64,000 nt of DNA. Origin: Gnetum montanum. Its lineage: Eukaryota > Streptophyta > Gnetopsida > Gnetales > Gnetaceae. Position numbers and translations under genes: made by a program. The DNA is taken from positions 1,695,589 through 1,759,588 of the forward strand of contig MNCI01023302.1 in NCBI GenBank assembly GCA_015680685.1. Direction: 5' to 3'. Below are positions 1 through 10,479 of the stretch, piece after piece. The first letter of the stretch is position 1. Every line of letters begins with the position of its first letter. The notes under the pieces are model-generated. The model did no database searches. It was given only the letters and a program-made list of their open reading frames with translations, and was not told the DNA's origin.

Positions 1-1013
1 GCTTGAAGATGGTTCTGTAGATTTGAGTTATATCCCCCTTCAAATTGAGGGATATTGTTCATGTCTAGCCTTTTGATTCGACTATCCTTCACATGCCTTA
101 TTAGCATTCGTACTACCACTGCGATGTTTATCATACTCCAGATAGCAAGCAAAGGCTCATCGAGGCCTTGATTTTGGTGCCTTTGATGCCCTCTACTATC
201 CCTTGGTTCATTGCATCATGTCTCTCTTGAATGCTTGTGCCCTTGGTCTTGCCTTGCCAGACAATCCCTTCAATCATTTTAGTCTCGTTGATCACCTTCA
301 TCATGGTCACGCCCCTTGCGATTACGATTAGAGCCAAAAGAAGAAGATGATGATGACAAAGGTGAAGAAGAAGGAGGACTAGCATCATCACAGTGCCTAC
401 CACCACCTCTTTGGTGATCACGACCATGATCACGATCTTATTTCTTGTTTGCATCGCTACCTTGACTTGCCTCTTTGGATCCCTCTTTGTCATTGGATCC
501 ATTCTTACTAGAACCAAGATTGTGAACTGTGGACTGCAAATTCTAGTTTTAACCTCCTTCACCAAAGTCAAAGAGATGAATTTCACGAAATGGAAAACCC
601 CCAAATAAAGGTTCTCCACCATCATTTTGGTACAGCAGGAATGAGGAATCATTAAATCCTTTTCCCTTCACAAATTCATAACGTTGTTCTAATTGGCGAT
701 CCCTCAGATGTTGTGGCTCAGTGGAATGATAATCCTTGACATCACTATCTTGCACCACGAACTCAGCATGAAATCTTTGAAGACCCCATCATATAAGCAT
801 TTGTTGGAGCATTGTAGAAATGGATCGATCAGGTGGCAACACAATGTTGCCCTCCATCTTATGCCACCGTAGCTGTTCATTCTAGTGTAGGATTAATGTG
901 AAATTTAGTACATACTCATCAAGATGAGCATATACCACTTAGTATTATTGAGGCACTGATGGATGTACTCTATTAGACTTGGGCAAAGAATCACTCTTGT
1001 GAGGAAAAGACAT
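1..1013 (-). pseudogene. Athila-type Ty3/gypsy gag remnant (5' part), runs off the window
   Basis: This is the decayed N-terminal and central part of a retrotransposon gag on the minus strand, starting at the ATG at 1013-1011 (MSFPHKSDSLPKS). It matches, segment by segment, the gag of the copy at 61506-63464: the region with DEYV-like and HQDEQ-like residues, the GNIVLPPDRS segment (about 810-850) and the LDMNNIPRFEGGYN segment (about 40-75). Stop codons and frameshifts interrupt every frame, so it cannot make protein. It lies directly behind the primer-binding site and LTR at 1158-2063, which fixes the orientation. The rest of the element lies to the left of the window. The family assignment rests on the reverse transcriptase of a related copy at 24.9-25.7 kb. 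Confidence 0.75.
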
Positions 1014-1157
1014 TTTATGTTTAAAAAAAAATAAAAAATACAATGTGCTTCTTAAAATTGTTGTAGTAATCTTAAGATGTGATATGACTCTAAGGTTCAT
1101 TTCAACGATTTGAATAATTTTTACCAAGTTCTAGATAGCACACAAAACAACCACAAG

Positions 1158-1177
1158 GTCCTTGACAACTACGCCAA
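1158..1177 (-). other. Primer-binding site of the leftmost Athila-type element
   Basis: Immediately after the LTR 3' end (CCACTCATCA on the minus strand) comes TTGGCGTAGTTGTCAAGGAC. It resembles the TGGCGCCGTTGCC-type primer sites used by Tat/Athila elements, with several substitutions. The copy at 61359 carries TTGGCACCGTTG in the same place. Confidence 0.65.
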
Positions 1178-2063
1178 TGATGAGTGGCAAGGTATCCCTA
1201 TGCCCAACCATACGAATCACTAAGGCGTTCACGCATGATCTGGTGGAATTTCGTGGACCTATAGTTCTCCAGTACACTAGTTCTTCTAGGAAGTGAAATG
1301 AGCATTGAGAATGTTCATTGTCTTCTCAAAACTTGTGAAGCTCAAGGATATGATCTAAGTGTGATTGAGGTATATGATTTTTATCATTTTATGTTTTATA
1401 AGTTTAATCACCTACAACAATAATGAAAGGTAAAGTAATTTAAGATCTAATTCATCTACTACCTAGCGCCTAGCTAGCCTAACACAAGTACACGATACCA
1501 TCTCCTAGACACATCCTGAACGCATATAGCATTACTGGGCTACCAAATGTTAACCGTTTCTAGGTTACCAAGTGCTACACATATGCTCAAGGTGGTTGTG
1601 CATGTGTTCATTAACAACTAAAAATTAATTGCTTAATTAAAGCACATTGAAATGAAGTGCATGGAAATAAAGTGCATGAATATTAAATGCATCAAGGAAA
1701 CATTTATTTTATTCTCAGTGCTGCAAGGATGATCAAAAGGATTCATTTTTATTCTCGTCACACTGCTATGCTCAGGTACATCAATGTTCTAACAAAGATC
1801 CATACACACTCAAACTCTTGCTACAAGCACTCAAAAAATATTCTAACTCTGGAGAAAACAAAGTGCAAGAGCTTCACTACTTTATGCAAAAGACTATGAA
1901 AAACTCAACTAAAAACTAACTTCAATTGTGAACCTGAATGCTATATTTATAGGCTGACATATACCCTATGATATCGGATATTTGACATCATGTCCTAGGC
2001 TCCAACATCAGGTATCCAATGTCAAGGCTCTTATATCAAAGCTAGTCAAAACATGATTCATCA
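1178..2063 (-). repeat. LTR of the leftmost Athila-type element
   Basis: The minus-strand LTR runs from TGATGAATC (at 2063) to CCACTCATCA (at 1178), 886 bp. A TATA-like stretch (ctatatttatagg, about 1941-1953) lies beside degraded GATATC motifs (about 1972-2035), the arrangement seen in the other LTRs. Copies of the TACTGGGCTACCAA / TAGGTTACCAAGTG motif occur at about 1533-1580. It is a 5' LTR because the primer site and gag follow it. Confidence 0.75.
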
Positions 2064-3618
2064 AGTGGGTTATCCACCAAAACAAAGCTACATTCTATAA
2101 TATAAATTTTGCTTAGATGGTTGCCTACATTTTATTTTTCACTTCATCTTAATTTTAATTTAGTTTCTTTGTAGCTTCAAGTTTGATTTAAATTTAGTGT
2201 TTATTAATGCATTTATAAATATAATTAAATCTCGTATTTATTAATATATTTAAAAATATATTACACTCAACTTTGATACTTTAGTTTCAATTTAGTTATT
2301 TTGTTTGAATAAGTTCTACATTGTGCCTTGTTTTGTTTAGATTTGTAAAGTTCCAAGACAACCTCATATAAGGTACTCAAATAGCATCTTAGATATTGTG
2401 GTTAGGTTAAAGAAGATCAAATAATAAAATATATATTAAAAATAGATATTGAGTCTATTTAAAAAAACATTATTCCATCACAATTCTAAGTCAAAAAAAA
2501 AGAACAATGATAAAAGCAAAAAATGATTTAAAAATGATATGAAAAATTGAAGAAAGATAGAAATCTAACTCTCCCCACAAACGAATATTTAAAACAAAAA
2601 ACAAAAAAACTCATGGAACGAACTCCACTTTGTTGAACTCCATTTTGTTGAACTTTGTGTAATGGAGATGATGATGATTATTATCAACAAATAAATATAT
2701 TTGTCGAGCGTAGCAAAGTCGATACAAAGATATCTTTATCACCTGACAAAGTCAAACAAAGTCCGCCTACCTAAATGTTAGGACCATATAAATTTGACTC
2801 TTGCAGCCAATAATTGGCCTCTTCCAAAATGAAACCAAATATTAACCCTAAACCAGGGATCTCCTTCCCAACGCGGTTAAATACTTCGTTGATATTTTGT
2901 AGTAAAAAGCAACAATATCATCACTTATTGTCATATTTACAACAAAATATGACAATAGATTGTTGCCTTTTGCTACAATAGAATGTCTGCTCAAGCTCCA
3001 TATCATCTTCATCCTCGCCTTCTACGTTAGTCGGGAATGAATTTCTATAACACAATTGAAAACAGTGGAAATCAATGAAAGAAGCAAACTGAAAATCCGT
3101 CCAATTTATTGGAAAATTTTTCTTCACCTCCTTGCATAACAAAAACAAGTAATGTCCAGAGTCGCTCTGCTCCTTAAAACATTATGGCACTAGAGCATCA
3201 CAACATGATGGGATATACAAGGAATGGAAAAAAAAAATGAAAGCTTTCTTCTTGTCATTTGTATCAAGTTTCATACATAGATCAAACAATATATAATAGG
3301 CTACAGTGATTTGCTTGCAAAAACCTGGTATTTTGCTGTAACCCTGCAATGAAAAACTCTGTGCCAGCTGCTGTCCGTCTAAACAGGCTGCTGCTAATTG
3401 TTTCAGAGTTGGGACTCGGCCATTGTTCACATGGTGAGAATCATATATACAAAGAATGACAATGGGAATGACTGTATACATTACACAAGTGCTAAAGCAG
3501 CTACGATCAATGTGCCTTGTGCAGACCCATGATATTCTGACAACTGCTAGAGAAGACATTTCCTTGCAGATTAAATGATAATGATAAAATGTGTTTCTGA
3601 CAAATGTCATCATGGTAA
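2064..3618. other. AT-rich intergenic DNA and probable 3' UTR of the bZIP gene
   Basis: No coding region is recognisable between the LTR and the bZIP stop codon. The segment nearest the gene (about 3100-3618) is probably its 3' UTR; a minus-strand AATAAA (3105-3110) is a candidate poly(A) signal. The rest is AT-rich with homopolymer runs. Confidence 0.5.
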
Positions 3619-6600
3619 CTACCATGGTCCAGTTTGTGTTCTTCGCAACTTTGGTTTGTTCCTCACGTTCTGAGACAAGGAGCTCATTATTTCCATAAAC
3701 TGAAAAGATAATATGAACAGGTTCAGATATCTGTCTCAATTACTGTAGTAACGTATGTTAAGAAGCTGTGTTCACTAACAACTACATAAGAAGAGTATTT
3801 GAATCAAGCTTTCCATTTTACACGAGCCTAATATACATGTGCAAACATAAACTAGAAAAACCCATACCTGTCTTTTCCTGCTTTCAGCCATTTCCTCCTT
3901 GTTTGATGAAATAGAACAACAAATTGTGATTAGCAGGAATAGCAAATAAACTGTAATCTGTAATAAAAATTAATCTCACTGCCACTATTGTCAAATATGA
4001 CTTCATATTTGTTACCTGCTTTTGCCGCAGTTCTTTGTTCTCTTCTTTAAGTTGAGAAACTTCAGCTTCCAACTCAACAGTGTATGCCTGAAATCATTAC
4101 ACAAAATTACGCTACTAGAAGAGCTAGAAATGTCTTATGAAACTATGATATCGAAAACCCGGTAAGGTAAAAAAGCTGTCAACCGGATGTAAAACAAAAT
4201 TATTCATCAATGGCTTGGTCTCATGCTCCTAATTTGCATCTAAATCCATATATACCTGTTCGCTACATCATTGTACACCCCCAATTGTGTGAACGCATTA
4301 TCAACAAACTTCAAATAAATGCACTATGTTCAGTTTACAAAAGTTGCATTGCATCTGGAAACTAGTAAACCAAATATGAATGGCAAAACGATGCAAAAAA
4401 TTGCAAAAACTAAATGAAAGGTTTGTGCATGTTCACAGTACAATCAAGCATGCCTTAAGAAAACTCAGATATTGGAGATGACAACAATACCAAATCAACC
4501 AAACATGCATTAAGCAAAACTCAGATCCTAATCGACCAAGCTATGGTTGCCATTTAGACTGCAGAGATTAATGACACAGAAAAAATGCAAATGGTAATCC
4601 AATGGGACAAAACAGCAGTTTGTATAGGTTTCACAATTTGTTTGGAAAAGCTGTGCAATTGCATTTTAGAAGTCACTGTTTTTTAAACAAGAAAGCTGCA
4701 TTTAATTACTTCTATGACATTTAAACAAATTCTTCTAGTGCTTGTTGAGTCTGATGATGCCCAGAATTGACACTGAAATGCACCAGAGTGTCAAGGCAAT
4801 AACATAATTCCATGAACACGGACAAATGATGCTAACATAGCAACTTAGAAACCAACGTGATAAAATACCGTGTTCCCGTGAACTGTGCTAGACTGCAATG
4901 TCTGATACCATAAATGGTTTGCCTTTAAAACAGTTGTTTATACGCAAGTGCTGAGTGATTGATGCTACAGGGAATCCATCAAAATAATAAAATTTTCAAA
5001 GAAGATTTAGAAAATTACAACGACTACACTTGGAAATGCTTTTTGGGGAAACAAAATCTCTAAAATTCAATAGGCATCACACGACATTACCATCTTAAGA
5101 TCCAAACAGTTCTTTTAACTAACAAATGTTGCAAATCATAAAGACTAAACATCGAATAAGACTCCAACATTAATGTTGCCCATCTGGTGCAACATGAATA
5201 GGATGCAGGTGCATATTAGGCTTTCACCAAATTATGACGGTCTTCCACCAAGAATTAATACAAAAATATAACATTTACAGAAGCGTCGTGTAAAACCAAC
5301 CTGGTCAGTGGCAACAAATTACATTTGATCCATTTGCAATTTTGCATGATCGAATGTGGATAACAGCAAATCTATGAGAATGGAACATATGCTCGGTTTA
5401 GAGCGGCAGCTGATAAGTGAAAAAAATGGAAATTGGAAACAAACAAAAACAAAGTTTTCCCTAATGAAGCCACAGCAGTGATGATAGACTAATAATAGGT
5501 AAATAAACAAAAATAAAAATTACCTGTTTCCTAGCCCTCGACCTTGCAGCTGATTCTCTGTTCTTGATCATCCGTCGTTGCCTTCTTTCCACAATTTTTT
5601 CAACAGATACTCCTCCTCTCCTGCCTCTCAGAGTTCCATCAAGTCCATAGGACACTACTGGTGACCCATCTCCATGGCTTAAGCTCATTGGATCCATTTG
5701 AATTTGACCTGCAGGAGGTGTTACAGGTTGAACATTAAGTGAGGCAGTTCCAAGAGCTGCTGGCATTCCCATTCCTCCCATGCCCACATGGCACCCATTA
5801 CCCATCATGGCGGCAGCAGCAGCAGCAGCAGCATTTATTCTTGGGGAAAGTCCCACTCCCCCTGCTCCTGGAAACCCTGAACCCATTAAGGCTCCCTCAG
5901 TCTGCCTCTTCACTGAAGAAGGATAAACTGCAACTGCATCAGTGGCTTGTTGCTGCTGATGGGTAACAGGAGACCTGTGTGTATTTCCAAACCAGTCTGT
6001 ATGTGCATGAGAAACTTTGAATGCATCCATGGAATCAAGCTTTGCCTCACCGGCCAAAGAACTGTTCACAGCAGCAGCCATTGGCAAAGTTGAACTTGTT
6101 ACCGAGTTCTTGATTTCCACATTGGTTCCCCTATCAGATAAATCCAAAGCAAGCACATTTGCTGCACCAACTGCCCTGTTATCCACTCTCTCAAATTGAT
6201 TGAACCCACCAAAATGATTGGACGAAACAGAGATGGTAGTATTGTTAGGATTGGTATTCATGATGTTTTCTTCTCTCACAACACCAGCTCTAACCAAGAA
6301 ATCCTCCAGAGTCATTTCTCCATAAGTGATCTGCCTCGGAGGTGGATTAACTCCATTGCTCTGTGCTCCTGAAGTCTCTTTATTAATATCCCTCCATACT
6401 TCATCCACCGTTTTCCTACTTAGGGTTCTGGGTATAGTCAAGGAGCCTTGCCTCTGAAGACTGGCTTGCCTACCAAGCTCTCCATCACCCAAACCCAGGG
6501 CTGCAGCCATTGCCTGGCTCTCCTCTGCAGTCCATATGTTCTTCAGAAACTCATCCATGTTCATGGATCCGAAATTCTTACTGGGAGCTCCCAGTGTGTT

Positions 6601-6699
6601 CTGGAATTCCTCCAGTGTCAACGAATATATAGAAGCCTGTCTTGCCAGGGAAAAATTCCCCATCTTTCCTTGCCCCCTAGAATCCCCCTGTGAGCCCAT
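3619..6699 (-). CDS. ABF: Group A bZIP transcription factor (ABF/AREB/ABI5 family), 4 exons, 452 aa
   Basis: This is a nuclear abscisic-acid-response transcription factor expected to bind ABRE (ACGTG) promoter elements as a dimer and to be activated by SnRK2 kinases (family knowledge). Coding exons, all joined in phase 0 with GT-AG introns, are 6699-5524 (392 codons), 4087-4016 (24), about 3897-3868 (10, a 30-nt exon) and 3699-3619 (26 plus stop). The start is the first ATG (MGSQGDS); the frame upstream has no ATG. Conserved boxes: C1 around residues 17-62 (LARQASIYSLTLEEFQ), C2 around 83-105 (RQGSL, KTVDEVW), C3 around 127-141 (GEMTLEDFLVRAGVV). All include RXXS/T-type phosphosites. An Ala run from GCA repeats is near 5810-5831. 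The basic region (MIKNRESAARSRARKQ) ends exon 1, the leucine zipper begins in exon 2, and the C-terminus is the conserved LRRTQTGPW. The length and exon pattern, including the tiny third exon, match angiosperm ABI5/ABF genes. No disabling lesion is seen. Confidence 0.94.
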
Positions 6700-6756
6700 C
6701 TCAAAAAAGTGAAAAAAACCCTCTCTCAACTGTCAACAAACTCCACAATCGCTAAG

Positions 6757-7269
6757 CTGAATCACACATGCGCAAGCTCAGAATAAACCCAAATCCAAGC
6801 TCACAAAGATGAACGAGAAAAGTCCTCGTAACACTTTCCTCAAACAATTTCCCCCAATTTCACAATCCGTAAACTTCATTCCTTGAAAGACACATAACCA
6901 TTTTCTGCCTAATCCCAAGGACACAAACAGCAGAAGCAACGAAGCCTTCATACCACTTTCTTCAAGAAATTTACCCAATTCGAGCTAGAAATTGAGCAGA
7001 AAACCAAATTCAAATCCCTGAGAAATAGATGAGACGAAGCTGATCTAGAAGGCCCAACAGAACAGCCATATCTCCTGAGAGAAATTTTTTTTAAAAAAAA
7101 AGGACCCAGAACCGACCTTTCTTCCTAAACTAGACAAAACAATTATCAAGCATGTCCTCGGCCACATACAATAAACAAACAAATCAACATCAACAAACGC
7201 ATCCACCCAGCTGATTTGCCACAGAGCCGTGATTACCCAAAAAACTTAGACCCCAAAAAACTTGCTTAC
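6757..7269 (-). other. Probable 5'-UTR intron of the bZIP gene
   Basis: A strong donor (TAG then GTAAGCAAG on the minus strand) lies at 7270/7269. Two candidate acceptors precede the start codon: GTGTGATTCAG ending at 6757 and GTTGACAG ending at 6730. Group A bZIP genes often carry a 5'-UTR intron, so this is plausible. It is inferred from splice signals only. Confidence 0.45.
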
Positions 7270-7270
7270 C

Positions 7271-8160
7271 TACAAAACCCTGCATCATCATGTGACTTGC
7301 TTGATAACCCAAAACTTGCTTAATTAATTAAGCTCCGCCGTCATTCCAGTGAATTCTGCTGTGATTGGGAAGGAGCACTGTTTGACTCACGGAGAGCAGG
7401 ATTTCAGCTAACCGGCGGTTACAATCAGAGTCTGGCCCCTTTGCTGATTTCGGGAAATATAAAAAGACCACATTTTCCCCCAGAAAATTTATTATAAAAA
7501 AATTGTAGTGGGAAGATTCCCTTGTTCTTGACCTTTCTCCATTCCTTCAGTGGTTAGCCAAACATACAAAAACAAATCAACATGGGGGCTGATGTGACAT
7601 CGACCTAACCTCGTCCATGTGACGTTCTAGGGTTTCTCACTCCTCGGCAGCCCATGACCATGAACTTTATCTTGATTGTGGCCTCTGTTTTAACTTTTCA
7701 CCTGCGGCCCATCAAATTTTCTGCTTTTTTCCTCGTCGTTTTGTGGGATTCGTCTATGGCACTGTTTTGTTTTCTGCAACTCTCTGGAAGCTCCGGGAGA
7801 CCTAATTTCTTTACGTAAAAGACGTTTTGTACTGGGATACCCAATCAAAAAAACTGATTTCGGGCAGAATTCATGGAATTTTTTTAAAAAAAATATATAG
7901 TGCCATAATTTGCATTTTGTGGCCATGAGTGCGGTATCCATCAATTTCTGATCGGTTGGATTTATGACATGATGTTGTTGCTAAGGTTTCCCAATGTGGT
8001 TTGCTTAGATATACGGTGAGCATTTCGTATCTCACAGCTCACCAGTTTTGCTTGAGTTACTGATGCAACAAAGGCAATGGTAGAGAATGTTTGCTTTCAA
8101 GCAATATTGCTGAGTGGACGTTCATAGTCTGTAAGCTCACTCATCACAATATTAGACGCT
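7271..8160 (-). promoter_or_regulatory. Upstream flank and probable promoter of the bZIP gene
   Basis: This is non-coding DNA upstream of the probable first exon. ACGT cores that bZIP proteins commonly bind occur at about 7611-7622 (GTGACGTTC) and 7811-7818 (TTACGTAA). A telo-box-like AAACCCTAG sits on the minus strand near 7627. No convincing TATA box was placed. Regulation by its own family is a guess from these cores. Confidence 0.35.
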
Positions 8161-8220
8161 AAACTTAAAATGTTCACTATATCTTATTTTTTATTTCTTG
8201 CAAGAGTAGCATGTTTACTA

Positions 8221-9483
8221 TATCCTATTTATTATTTCTTGCCACAGCAGCATTACATACGGTTAGAGTTAAGTAGCATTGTATTAATCATTCTGTTTGT
8301 AAATGGAGATCTCTTTAAAGTGGGAACTTCGTAGCCCGATGTACAGTTACCCTCTTTAAATGGATTCTCACAAGATACTCCAATATTTGCATTACTTTAT
8401 ACATTGTAGTGGTATTTTGAGTGCAATTCACTTTCAAAAGAGTTTATTAACTTTTTTAACATATTCTTAATACAAAGTTGATGTGATTTATTATAACAGT
8501 AAAAAGGTGAAATTGCAAGAAATCAACGAATATTTAATACAAGAAATCAATGAATGATCAACAAAGTAAGAGACTTTCAAATGTTCAAGAAACTAATGTA
8601 ATGTGAATGTAAAATGGATATAAAAATTTTGGTCTTACCAAGGTTGGAAATTGATGCCCACATGCATTTTTTTTTTTTACTAGATCCCTAAATTCAAAAT
8701 TTTTACTATCTTATTTATTCGTTATTAGAAGAGTAGCATTACATGTGGTAAGAGTTAAACAACTTTTCATTAATCATTCTGATTTTGTAAGTGGAGCTCT
8801 TATTAAAGTGGGGACTTCATAGTCAAATGTACAATCACCTCTTTAAATCGATTCTCACATGATACCCCAACACTCACATTACTTTATACATTGTAGTGAC
8901 ATTTTGACTAAAATTCACTTCCAAAATAATTTATTAATTTTTTTAAGACATTTTCTTAATATAGCAAGGCTGATGTGATTTACTGTAAGAGTAAAAAGAA
9001 TGTGAAATAGCAAGAAATCAATGAATATTTAGAATGGAAAAAAGATAATGAATGATCAACAAAGTAAGAGAGTTTCAAATCTTCAAGAAACTAATGTAAT
9101 GTGAAAGTCAAACAAAGAAGGATTTACAAGATAAAATGTATATGAAAATTTTGGTCTTACCTAGGCTAGAAATTGATGCCTACATGCATTTTTTTTTACG
9201 AGAGCACAAATTCAAAAGGTTTTCTATATCCTATTTATTATTTGTTGGAAGAGTAACATTACATGTGGTAAGAGTTAAATAGCATTGTATTAATCATTCT
9301 GTTTTTGTAAATGGACCTCTTGTTAAAGTGAGGACTTTATAGTCAGATGTAAAATCATTCCTTTGAATTGATTCTCATAGGACACCCCAATACTCACATT
9401 ACTTTATAATCATAGTGACATTTTTAGTGCAATTCACTTCCAAGAGAGTTTATTAATTTTTTTTAACATTTTTTTAATACAGT
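8221..9483. repeat. Tandem satellite, units of about 515-522 bp (left part)
   Basis: Long near-identical units repeat in direct orientation. The landmark TTGATGCCCACATGC recurs at about 8650 and 9173, and the segment starting tatttattatttcttg and containing gagtagcattacat recurs with it. The array is cut at 9483 by the retroelement starting at 9484 and resumes at 17896. No reading frame is conserved between units. Confidence 0.8.
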
Positions 9484-10298
9484 TGATGAGTGGCAAGGTA
9501 CCCCTATGCTCAACCATATGAATACAAGCGTGTACACATGATCCAGTCGAATTCCACAGACAGACTAGTTGTGGCACCTAGACAGTTATACGTTGATTGT
9601 AGTTCACTATCTTCCCACCTGGACTAGTATTTGCTTTGTTACATATGGTTTAGTCTAGAGTGAGGCGTATGATGTGATTCCTAATTACCAGGCTACTCCT
9701 AAAATCAATAAGAAATAACTTGTGTGAACTAACAGGTGATGGAAAATAAAGTCTAAGCTAGCCTAAGTGCGATGAGCATCTATCCTTAATCATCTGTATG
9801 CATCTTGGACCTCATGTACTACCTCTGGGATTACCAAGCACACATTACTTGAGCACCACTAGATACGCTACTGGGTTACCAGGTAGTTACACTTAAATGT
9901 TCGTGATTAAGACGTAGTCATTTTGCATTAACAACAGGAATAGGAAATAACGATAGAGAAATATTAACTAAGAAAACAATAAATAATGATGAACAATTAA
10001 ACAAATCAAAGCAAAGTGGGTGCTGCAATGATGAAGTATTCTCCATCTTTATTGCCGAACAAAGGTTTCGTACAAATGTTCCGTACAATTACAATCATCA
10101 CACTCCAAGCATGCACTTGGAAAGGAACTGAAAACTAACTAAAAACTGACAAAACGATTCTACCCTATAGACTTACCAACTCCCCCCTTTCCTATGCGCC
10201 TGAGTGGTATATTTATAGGCCCACACAGGAATCACGATATCGTGTATTTGATATCATTATCTAGGCTACGATATCGCGTAGCAAACCACGATTCATCA
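9484..10298 (-). repeat. 3' LTR of the 9.5-17.9 kb element
   Basis: The minus-strand LTR of 815 bp begins TGATGAATCGTGG at 10298 and ends CCACTCATCA at 9484. A TATA box lies at about 10206-10219 (tggtatatttatag on the plus strand), and GATATC palindromes at about 10228-10280 are immediately upstream of it in LTR orientation. Motif repeats of the GGGTTACCAAG type are at about 9827-9895. Confidence 0.82.
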
Positions 10299-10312
10299 TA
10301 CCCCCATGACTG
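10299..10312 (-). other. Polypurine tract
   Basis: On the minus strand TCATGGGGGTA directly abuts the 3' LTR start. The same tract precedes the 3' LTR at 38117, where it primes plus-strand synthesis in this family (general retrotransposon knowledge). Confidence 0.7.
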
Positions 10313-10479
10313 AATAACAACTCGTCCTCGAGTTAAACAATCAAAATGAGAACGAGTTCATTTAATTATACAGTGGATAGGTATGGGATTATTGACTAAC
10401 TATGAATTACTTCATGCTGCAATGTGGAATTAAACAAAATTAGGACACCAACATAAAATACAAGAGACAAAATTGTTGG

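Noticed and set aside
131-652. Minus-strand 173-codon open frame with many Met, Val and Leu
   Set aside because: It is an off-frame reading of the His/Ser/Arg-rich gag linker; the corresponding gag frame in the copy at 62049-62380 is different.
3182-3739. Minus-strand open frame of 185 codons over the 3' end of the bZIP gene
   Set aside because: It overlaps the last bZIP exon in another frame, reads through intron sequence and UTR, and has no recognisable domain; the conserved LRRTQTGPW end lies in the other frame.
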